Position numbers and translations under genes: made by a program. The notes beneath the pieces were generated by a model that was not told where the DNA came from, searched no databases, and saw nothing but the letters and a program-made list of their open reading frames with translations. 64,000 nt of DNA from assembly GCF_009792315.1 (NCBI RefSeq), contig NZ_CP045542.1, forward strand, positions 930,001 through 994,000, written 5' to 3'. The stretch comes from Mycoplasma sp. NEAQ87857 (lineage in GTDB: Bacteria; Bacillota_I; Bacilli_A; Mycoplasmatales; Metamycoplasmataceae). Shown here piece after piece: positions 53,843 to 62,238 of this stretch. Positions within the stretch are counted from its first letter, which is position 1, and the number at the start of each line of letters is the position of its first letter.

Positions 53843-56548
53843 ATGATACAACCTAGCTCATTATGAAATAAGAAAATAAGCTTATTTAATGACAAAATTC
53901 TTCCTGCAAAAGATAAGGTATATGTTTTAGTTATTGCTCTTTTTTCATTTGCTATTAGCTTTAGTGTTTATGATATTCTTTCAGGTTATATTCAGGCAAT
54001 TATTGGTGGAAGCATCTTCTTATTCTTATTATCATTATTGTTTAAACCAAGTAATAGTAGTGAAAGAATGTATGTTTTAATTTATAAAAAAATTCAATTC
54101 TTATTCACTACTAAAAAGTATAAAGACAATGATTTTTTAAAATTAAAAAATATTAATGATAAAGGTCAAATTGAGATCAAAGATCAAAAAATGTACATTT
54201 TATCATTAAATCCATTTGATGTATGAAGATTAAAAGAAGATGAAAAAAGCTTATATATTAATGCTTTTCATCAAACTTTAGCTGAATTACCAAGAAAATA
54301 CACTTATAAATTTGTCAAAGTTAATTTAGCTAATAAACTTGAACAAAATAAAGCTGATGCAACTAAGATTAATCAAAATCTTCAAGCAAATGATGAAAGT
54401 ATTTATAACATTAAATATGATTATATTAATCAAGTGTATCAAGATTTACAAAACATAGAAACTTCTACTGTTTTTAAAAATATTAGATATTTTTTAGTAG
54501 TATCTGGACAATCAAATGATATAGACACAGACATTAATCATATTAAAATGAGTTTTAATACTTCTTTACCATTTAATGCTACTATTGTAAATGATAAAGA
54601 ATATATTATTTCAATCTTTAATTCATTATTAAATAATGATATTTATAGTATTGAAAATAATAAAGTTGCTTCTAAACCTACAGATATTCAAATTTATAAT
54701 GAATATGTCAAAATCAATGATAAATTAATGACTTTTAACATTCTCAAAGAGTTTCCTATTGAGTTAAATGATGATTTTGCTTTAAATATCTTTAACACTA
54801 CTAATTCAAATAGTATTTGAACATTAAATAAACTTCCTGAAGATAAAATTGTAAGAATGCTTGATCGTGCTAGAGAATTACAACAATTTAATAGAATTGA
54901 TGTTAAATCTTGAGTTAAAAACAAGCAAGAATCTTTAGAAGATAGTGCTATTGACTTAATCGCTGATGAATATGCTTATGAAAAAACAGCATTCTTTCAA
55001 GTTAATTTCTTAGAAATAAGATATTTTGATGAACCTAAAGAGTTAAACAAAATCAAACAAGAAATTAATAAGCGTAATAAAAATCATCGTATTACAACTC
55101 ACTTTTTAGAATATCAACAACTTCAAGCTTTAAAAATATTATTATTTGACCAAGCTTTATCAAAATACAATCATACTTTTTCAAGTATGAACCTTGCAAA
55201 AACTTGACCTATGATAATTAGCTACTTCAATGATAAAAACTCATTTATATTAGCTGAAAATGCATATAGTAATGATGTTTTATTCTTTGATAATACTAAA
55301 AAGACTTTTAAACGTCCTTCAAGTAGTATGTTTTTTATTGGAAAAACAGGTAGTGGTAAAACTACTTCTATTTCTAAGTTTTTAAATCATCACATTGTTA
55401 AAAATGATTTAATTTATATCATTGACCCTAATGATGACTATTCTTCAATCGTTAAACGTTATGGTGGAGAAGTAATTGATTATGCTGATTTAAGTAATTT
55501 TAATTTAAACATTTTAGAAATTAAAAATGAGCTTTATGTCCAAGAAAGTTTCAAAGTTGAAAATGGACAAAGAATCAAAGTTGAAAATGTGGTTAATACC
55601 CCTATAACTTCTTTAGTTCAATTTAAAATTGAATTCTTATCATCGTTATTTAAAGTAATGTATCCTAATATTAAGGATGATGAGATTTTAGTTTTAGAAA
55701 AAGTTATTAAAGAAACTTTCAAAAAACACGGCTTTTTTGAACCTGATGCTAAGTTAGAAAACTTAAAACAAATTACTCTTCAAGATGTTATAAATTTCTT
55801 AGATGAATTAAATGCTAATGACTTATCTTTAGAATATAACAAAGACTTATATACAGAAGAACAATTAGTTAAAGCATTAAAATTCTTAGATGAAAACTTT
55901 AATAAAATTACAGGTAAATATCGTAGCTTCAATACAGAACAAAACTTTAACTTCAATGGTAATTTAATTTCATATAACTTAAAAGAAATCCAAAATAAAT
56001 CTCCTGAGCAAACAAAAATTATTATGTTTATTCTTTCAAATGAAATTAAAAAACAAGTTTCAATGAACTTTGAATACAACAAACATACTTATGGAATGGA
56101 AAATCAACAAGATTGAAGACATATTGTTATTGTAGTTGATGAGATTCATAAATTCTTAGGTGGAGCAAGTGGTATTTTCTTAGTTCAATTCTTCTTTGAC
56201 TTAATTAAAACTTTAAGAAAGTTCTGGGGATTATTAATCTTTGGTACTCAAAGTTTCAAAGACTTTGAACTTAATGAGAGTTTAAAGAATATGACTAAGC
56301 AATTACTAGAACAATCTCAGTACTTCTTTATTTACAAAATTGAATCTGAAGATGTTGAAATTTTCCAAAACTTAATGGGTAGTGGTTTAAAACTCTTAGA
56401 TCACGAAAAAAGGTATATTCTTCAAGCTCAAGCAGGAGAATGTATGTTTATTCCTTATCAAGGTAATAAACATTTAATAAGAATGTATTACAACCCTATT
56501 GAACAAAAACTATTCTTCAAAACAAAACTTAAAAAGGATGAATTATAA
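53843..56548 (+). CDS. traE: VirB4/TraE-type conjugation ATPase
   Basis: 901 aa with UGA as Trp. Two membrane helices near residues 25-65 (YVLVIALFSFAISFSVYDIL, IIGGSIFLFLLSLLF), unlike most VirB4 but typical of the mycoplasma TraE family. Walker A FFIGKTGSGKTTSISKFL near residue 500, Walker B HIVIVVDEIHKFLGG near residue 767, then a GTQSFKDF sensor segment. It powers assembly of the transfer channel. Public annotation Mbov_0397 family ICE conjugal transfer ATPase (from memory). One base after the previous gene; Shine-Dalgarno AAAGG. Confidence 0.9.
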
Positions 56549-56552
56549 TATT

Positions 56553-57473
56553 ATGCAATTAATTAACAAAATATTTAAAGCTAAAAACTCTCCACCTATA
56601 ATTAATACTACTTCAAATACTAATACCATTAGTCCTATAATTAATCAAAATACTGAACAAGTAAATACTAATTTATCAAACTTAAAAATTATTTATGATG
56701 CTTCTGATAAAGAATGGTTATTTTCTACAGTTAAATTTGAACTTAAATATAACTTATTAATTTGAATTTTAAACTTAATTTGCTTTATAACTAATTCTAT
56801 ATTTATTGGATTATTTTTCTCTAAGGTCTTAAATTATGACTTTTCTAGTTCAATTGCTATCTTTTTATCAATTTTAAATATTGTCTTATTAGCTACCTTT
56901 TTAAAGTCTTTATTAACTTATATAAGGTTTAAAAAGCTATATAAGATATTATCTAAATATAAAGAAGATAATTCAATATTAGAATCTAAAACAAGCTATT
57001 TTTTTAGAGACTATTTAAAATTAAATAAAACTATTTTACATTTAATTTGAATTAATGTCTTTATTATTACTTTTTATGGTCTATTTAGCTTAATTGTCTT
57101 TGGTTTAAGAAATCAAGTATGAGTTTTAGGTTCTTTAGATAGAGATTTTTACTGAAAAATTGATTGAGCAAGTAAATTAGCTAATGCTTTTGGTGATGTA
57201 AATACCTTTAGCATTATTAATTTAACTAGCTTATCTGTTTTATTAGTCTTTACTATTATTTATATTATCTTTGCTAATTATCGTTTAAATAATATCTTTG
57301 TAGTATTTAAAAATGATGCAATTAATATTCAATCAATATGATTAGAAAGCAAGAAAACTATTAATCGCTATTATTTTATAGCATACATATTAAGCTTAGT
57401 ATTTATTGTGTTTTTACCTATTATTATGATTTTGTATTTTGTATTAAGAAAGTTCTTATGAAGAAAGAAATAA
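56553..57473 (+). CDS. polytopic membrane ICE protein
   Basis: 306 aa with UGA as Trp. An N-terminal cytosolic part rich in Asn/Thr precedes five or six membrane helices (LLIWILNLICFITNSIFIGLFF, IAIFLSILNIVLLATFL, ILHLIWINVFIITFYGLFSLIVF, LTSLSVLLVFTIIYIIFANY, FIAYILSLVFIVFLPIIMILYF). Start ATG 56553 chosen; the AAAGGATG site is 14 bases upstream and an ATG at 56538 overlaps it. Last gene of the transfer operon, followed by a strong terminator. No motif beyond hydrophobicity; probably part of the mating channel (Mbov_0398/0399-like position). Confidence 0.6.
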
Positions 57474-57502
57474 AAGTCCAAATTAAGTTTTGGACTTTTT
57501 TA
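57472..57502 (+). terminator. transfer operon terminator
   Basis: AAAAGTCCAAA / TTTTGGACTTTT stem overlapping the stop codon, with a T-run. Confidence 0.9.
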
Positions 57503-57523
57503 TTCAACTTTTATTATTATGTT

Positions 57524-57575
57524 TTTTTAAATATCTTGCTTTAAAATATAAAAATTAAAGCAAGATATTTAAAAA
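57524..57575. repeat. long perfect hairpin in the ICE
   Basis: A 19-bp perfect inverted repeat (57526-57544 with 57555-57573), extendable to ~21 bp, separated by a 10-nt A/T loop. No T-run follows on either strand, so it is not an ordinary terminator. Confidence 0.8.
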
Positions 57576-57631
57576 GATATATCATTCTTAGTTTGACATT
57601 AATCAGTAATAAACAAAAAAAGAGTATCAAA

Positions 57632-57650
57632 AAACCACCATAATGGTGGT
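57632..57650 (-). terminator. hairpin with T-run on the minus strand
   Basis: AACCACCAT a ATGGTGGTT; on the minus strand it is followed by TTTTGATAC, so it may end a minus-strand transcript from the 57.65-58 kb region. Confidence 0.5.
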
Positions 57651-57726
57651 TAAATAATTAAAGAAACGCAAGAAGAAAGTTTTATGAACAAAACTTAATA
57701 AAATACTATAATAAAAAAATTTATTT

Positions 57727-57810
57727 ATGACAATCAAAGAAATTAATGTACTACAGGAAAGGAGTATAAAAACTTTAGTTAAAAGAATTACAGAAATAGG
57801 AAAAATGTAA
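57727..57810 (+). CDS. 27-codon ORF next to the decayed helicase
   Basis: MTIKEINVLQERSIKTLVKRITEIGKM, preceded at some distance by AAAG sites; helical and basic. It is out of frame with the adjacent helicase fragment, so it may be part of the same decayed gene rather than a real product. Listed because it is the only open frame here with an ATG. Confidence 0.25.
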   Translation: MTIKEINVLQERSIKTLVKRITEIGKM

Positions 57811-57995
57811 AGATTAAGTACAAAAGAGTTAAAGTTATTAGACCAATTACTAAAATGCTAATAGCTTCAAACAACATATTAAAAACTACTGATAGTAATG
57901 GCCTTAATAGAAGATTATGCTTCATTAGTTTTACTAATGAAAAAATAAGGGTTGATTTAAACCTACAAGAATTCAACACAACCTTTTGTTGATAA
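57793..57995 (+). pseudogene. fragment of a superfamily-3 primase-helicase
   Basis: In one plus-strand frame: KIKYKRVKVIRPITKMLIASNN, then KTTDSNGLNRRLCFISF, then a stop. This matches the SF3 helicase region of phage and plasmid primase-helicases (hhhhTNxxPxhxDxSxGhxRRhxhIxF, D5/P4 type). Only ~65 residues remain; the Walker motifs and the N-terminal primase are gone, and upstream frames are interrupted. A remnant of an ICE or phage replication gene inside the element. Confidence 0.55.
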
Positions 57996-58074
57996 ACCCA
58001 CTAGGGAAAATTATTATTTTAAAAGTTTCTTTAATTATATACCATTTAAGGTACAATATTATTATAACAAATTA

Positions 58075-58088
58075 TGGAAATGTTTTCA
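58075..58088. promoter_or_regulatory. operator-like palindrome upstream of the 130-aa ICE gene
   Basis: TGGAAATGTTTTCA, 14 of 14 to the shared pattern and the most symmetric copy, about 8 bp downstream of a TATAAC -10 box (58062-58067). Confidence 0.5.
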
Positions 58089-58120
58089 TAATTATTTAAA
58101 AAAAATATTTAGGAGTAAAT

Positions 58121-58513
58121 ATGAACCCAAACACTTCAACAGATTTATCATTATATTTATATCAGTTTGATCAAAAGGTAAATAAAAGATTAAAAACACC
58201 TTATGAAAAACAATATGAATTAGTTTTACCTATCGTTCAAATAGAAGATGATTTTATTTTTGTTAATGTAATTAAAAGTAATAAAAACTTAATTAATCAA
58301 TTTACTTTAAATTTAAATGAAAATGAAACATATTATATAGATTTTGATAACTTCTTTAGAATTAAGCAAGAGAATTTTGCTGCTATTACTCAAAAAACAA
58401 ATTATGTATTAGATCCTATAGTTGAATTAGGAATTTTAGAGAAAACTAGTGAATTAATTAATGATGAGCAAGCTAAGTTCAGGTTATATTTTATTAATGT
58501 TAATGATAAATAA
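58121..58513 (+). CDS. 130-aa ICE-associated protein
   Basis: 130 aa, no UGA in the coding region. Soluble, Asn/Leu/Phe-rich, with alternating beta segments (YELVLPIVQIEDDFIFVNVIKS) and no membrane helix. Start ATG follows TTAGGAG. The palindromic operator sits in its promoter, so it is probably repressed when the ICE is silent. It ends 57 bases before a strong minus-strand small RNA gene. Function unknown; the fold outline could fit a small growth-inhibiting or regulatory protein, which is speculation. Confidence 0.6.
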   Translation: MNPNTSTDLSLYLYQFDQKVNKRLKTPYEKQYELVLPIVQIEDDFIFVNVIKSNKNLINQFTLNLNENETYYIDFDNFFRIKQENFAAITQKTNYVLDPIVELGILEKTSELINDEQAKFRLYFINVNDK

Positions 58514-58517
58514 TAAA

Positions 58518-58559
58518 TAACGCACCCTAAAGTATATATATTTGGGTGTGTTATTTTTT
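58518..58559 (+). terminator. terminator of the 130-aa gene
   Basis: ACGCACCC / GGGTGTGT with an A/T loop and T-run, immediately after the stop. Confidence 0.85.
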
Positions 58560-58569
58560 TTAAAAGGAA

Positions 58570-58676
58570 ATAAAAATACCATTGCATATGCAATGGTACC
58601 CATTCATGAGAGCCACGTACTTACTATACGCTTAAGATCGACTGACTTCTCCCTTTGTTCACGTAAACTTAATTAC
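58570..58676 (-). ncRNA. candidate ICE small RNA with its own promoter and terminator
   Basis: On the minus strand: TTGACT (58705-58710), 16-bp spacer, TATAAT (58683-58688), then ~105 nt of G+C-richer sequence containing a GTTTACGTGAAC stem and a GGGAG/CTCTC-type pairing. It ends in the 22-bp palindrome TACCATTGCATATGCAATGG (58577-58598) and a T-run. No ORF. Looks like a stable structured RNA like SRP RNA in composition. Not a tRNA and no known family recognised. Confidence 0.65.
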
Positions 58677-58682
58677 ATATAT

Positions 58683-58710
58683 ATTATATATCGAAATTTT
58701 AAAGAGTCAA
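58683..58710 (-). promoter_or_regulatory. consensus promoter of the ICE small RNA
   Basis: TTGACT-16-TATAAT on the minus strand, the best sigma-70 match in the ICE. Confidence 0.7.
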
Positions 58711-58717
58711 GAGTTTT

Positions 58718-59425
58718 TTAAAAAGGAAATAAAAATTTTTTCATTTCTAATTTATTTTCAATTTCATTCTTTTTATGAACAAATACAATATTTGCTAAAA
58801 TATCTGCCATTCTTATAAAGGTAGAATGACACGAATTTAAATATTTAAGTTGTATTTCTCCTATATTGTTAAATAAAGCTGGAATAGGTTTTTTATAATT
58901 ATTTGGTCAAACAGGTAAAAATAATTCTCTTATAATGCTTTCATATAAAGTATAATGGCCACTAGTTTTAGTACTTACATTATCTAAATTTAGATATATT
59001 TTAATTTTGTCATTTTTAGTTAAATTACCTTCTTTAATTTCTAATGCAAAATATCTTTTTAACGCTATACATATTGTTCAATTTATATAACGTCTTCTAT
59101 TAGCTTTTGAAGACATAACATCATCATTAACCCTTTTTATATCAATTTCAGCACAAAACATATCAGCATCTTTAAATGTTCTAAAAAGGTCTTTTTTAAG
59201 ACTTATAGGTAATTTGAAACCCTTTAACTCTTCTTCATTTGACATTTTCTTTATTTTTTTAATCTTTTTCTCTTTCTTCTCAAAAAGAGCTTTAGCTTTT
59301 GATTTATATTCTCTGTTTTTAAAAATCACAAATGATGTAATAAAAATATCCTTTGTTTTTGATAAAACACCAGACTCATCAGAATAAATAAAATATTCTT
59401 TTATATTATTATCATTTTTATCCAT
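58718..59425 (-). CDS. DUF3800 protein
   Basis: 235 aa with UGA as Trp. The N-terminal EYFIYSDESGV…FITSFVIF matches the DUF3800 signature (aromatic-hhDESGxh..hxxFxhhhhh). Acid residues follow in the central part (FRTFKDADMFCAEIDIKR…YLNLDN) and a late DILANIVF helix, as in the family, which is related to RNase H-like nucleases. DUF3800 proteins occur in mobile elements and defence islands and are suspected nucleases. Start ATG with no strong Shine-Dalgarno. The small RNA promoter lies just after its stop. Confidence 0.78.
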
Positions 59426-59985
59426 ATTTCAATTATAGCTATAAACTAAAAAACTTTTTGACAAAAATATAAAACCATCTTATTTAATAAAATGGTTTTA
59501 TATAATCCCACTTCAAGTTTCTACAATATTTGTATTAATTCCATTAACTAATTTGTTAATCGAGTTAATTTTAAGTTTTTCAACACCATTGTAGAAATGT
59601 ACTAATTCTTCCCGGGGACAATTTGTCCCTATGTAGAAAAACAACTAAATTAGCAATATTAAATAAAGAGTTGGAGTTAATTACCATTAATACCTTTTCA
59701 TTGCTTTAAAACGCATTCAAACGCTTGTTAGAACTTAAAACAAGACAGTAAGCTTTAAACTAAATAATACCATTTCAACTTATATTTACATTTGTATTAA
59801 TTTTATCAACTAGTTTATTAATAGAATTAATTTTTAACATTTGAATTATTTGATGGAAGTTATATAAAATAAAGTTGTTTAAAGAAACATTTTTTAAATA
59901 TCATTCAAATCATATTAAGATATTTTGAATTTTACTTTATTTTAATATCAAGATTATATTTAGATAAAAAAGTATTAATTAAGGT
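59426..59985 (-). other. decayed repeats of the ParB-like gene end
   Basis: 560 bp between the DUF3800 and ParB-like genes with no intact gene. Two minus-strand fragments share KINSINKLV then INTN and end in a GII-stop (59498-59612 and 59760-59960). The larger also keeps a KYNLDIKI-like stretch. Both resemble the C-terminus of the following 679-aa gene (ILQNLDSNNFIQVS…FNTNW). In between lies CCCGGGGACAATTTGTCCC (59611-59629), a GC-rich 6-bp stem. Confidence 0.55.
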
Positions 59986-62025
59986 TTATTTTTTAAACTT
60001 AGGGAAATTTAGTTTTCAATTTGTATTAAATACTCTTGTAGAAACTTGAATAAAGTTATTTGAATCAAGATTTTGTAATATTTCTACTATAAATTTATAT
60101 GACTCAATATTATATGCAAGAAAATCAGGTAGATTATCATATTTTTGTTGTTTATTTAATATAAAAGCACAATGAACTCATTTATTAAATACTGTTTGAG
60201 TATGTTTAATTAAACCATTTAAAGTTTTATCAAAATCTATTTTGAACTTATGTAATACATACTTATTTATATGATCATTATCTAGAACAACATTTTTATA
60301 AAAACTTTTTCCTGGTACTTTTTGTGTGATAATACTAAAAATAGAATATTCACCTATAAAACCTTTAATTATATTTTTAACTAATTCCATATTTAAAACT
60401 TCGTTCATATTAAACTCATCTAAATAAATGATTCCTAAACTTCTAAATCAATTAAGTAATTTAACTATTGAATTTAATTGTTTAGAACTACTATCTAATG
60501 CGTTATTATCAGCTACATAAGTTATATTATCATTTGAATAAGAAAATGTAATATTGTTTTTGCAACTTTCTATTAAAAATGTTAAGTAATCGATAAATAT
60601 AATGTTAATGATATATTGACTTAGGTTTCTTAAATTAGAATAAATTACATTAAATTGAAAGTTATTGTTAATGATTAACTCTTCATTTTGTTTTAAAATT
60701 TCATTAATAAATGTTTCACCTTTAAATTTAACAGAATACTCACACATATTATTTATCTCATCATTCATCAATCTTTTATCTCTTATTAAGTCATTAGTTT
60801 CAATATTAGTTTTTTTGATTAATTTAGATAATTTATATAAGTTTTTGTTATTAAATTTAAAGATATCTTGAATAACATCCACTAATGCAAAATCCTTTCT
60901 TTTAAATTGAATAGTTGCAAAGAAAATATCACCAACAAGCTCAAAATTAATGTTTTTAGTTGTTTTTAATAAATCTTTTTCATCTAATTTAATTAAGAAT
61001 TCAAAGATTGAATTAGTTTTAACATCATCATCTGCTTTGTGTTTATTAACTCACATTCTTTGCTCACTATCAAACTCTAAATCAATGATTTCTTTTAAGT
61101 TATATGCATTTTTAACTTTTAAATTAGAATAACCAATATTTAAAAAAGTGTTTAAGTTGCTTTTTGAATATTTAGAAACCTTGTTCTCATAACAAAACTC
61201 GTGAAAGTATGTTTTATAAACATTAGAGTAATCTTTATATAAATCATTTTTTCTCTGAAAAGATAATCTTGTTTCTAATGTACTATAATCCTTTTCATAA
61301 CTTCATTCACTTTGACTAAAAGCTTGATACAAAAAGCAAGATTCCTTATAATCCTTATAGAACTCTTTTATAGTTTTACCAAATTTATTAAAGATATAAT
61401 CTTTGTATTTAGCCAACTCATCAAGAGTTTTAATATTGTTTTCAACCATTGAAGTAAAAACGTTAGATAAATAAATTCCTTTATTATAAGTGGTTTTTAA
61501 ATTAATTTCAGGAGTGAAAATATTATTAGAGACAATATTGTTAATTAATGTTTTATCAATATATTTAATATTAACTTCGTTAATGATATTGTTTTCTACA
61601 TTTTTAAGATATTCATTAATTTCATCTAATTTATCAATATCTTCTTCGATTGTAGTAAAACCAAAATCAAATATATCTTGGTATTTTTCTTTTTGGTAAA
61701 GGAATTTTAAAATTAACACTCTTCTGTTTCCATCAACTACAATATCATTACCATTTTCATCTTGATAAACATAAATGTTTTCATTTGGATATCATTTATC
61801 TTTTAAAGATAAAAATAACTTATAAAACGCATTAACATCATAGTTGATAAGTTCTCAAATGATATCATCATCTATTTTATCTTTTAAAATGGTATTTTTA
61901 AACTTGTCATACTTTTGATTTTTATCTAAAAATTCTTTTAAAAAGTCTTTAGTAAAGTAGTTTTGCTCTGCTGTTCTAAAGTCAATTAATGATAATTTAA
62001 GATTTTTTAATTGTTCCAATGTCAT
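59986..62025 (-). CDS. ParB-like DGNRR-domain protein on the ICE
   Basis: 679 aa with UGA as Trp. The N-terminal ~125 residues contain ENIYVYQDENGNDIVVDGNRRVLILKFL, the ParB/Srx-type core with its DGNRR loop (the nucleotide-binding/nuclease motif of ParB N-terminal domains). The remaining ~550 residues are helical, Asn/Lys/Asp-rich and unassigned. Length is far above classical ParB (~300 aa), so this is a fusion-type protein, as found in ICE stability and defence genes. Start ATG followed by TLEQLKN; preceded by a weak GGGGAG site. Two decayed copies of its 3' end lie downstream. Confidence 0.6.
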
Positions 62026-62124
62026 AATTACTCCCCTAATTATTAAAATAAATGTATAAGGTTATTTAATATAATTTAATTTATTAAATTATATTAAATT
62101 TTAGAACAATATAAATAAATATAC

Positions 62125-62158
62125 AAAAAATCACCTTAAGGTTAAAAGGTGATTTTTT
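62125..62158 (-). terminator. terminator
   Basis: AAAATCACCTT / AAGGTGATTTT with a T-run on the plus strand, between the large ICE protein and the ParB-like gene (both minus). Confidence 0.65.
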
Positions 62159-62238
62159 AATATTTTAAAAGAAATAGATGTTATCGATTTTAATATTAAA
62201 AACTTATATATGAGTTTTAAAAATATTTTTTATTTCTA

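Noticed and set aside
57788-57979. Minus-strand open frame opposite the helicase relic
   Set aside because: The plus strand carries the recognisable SF3 helicase pattern; the minus frame has no ribosome site.
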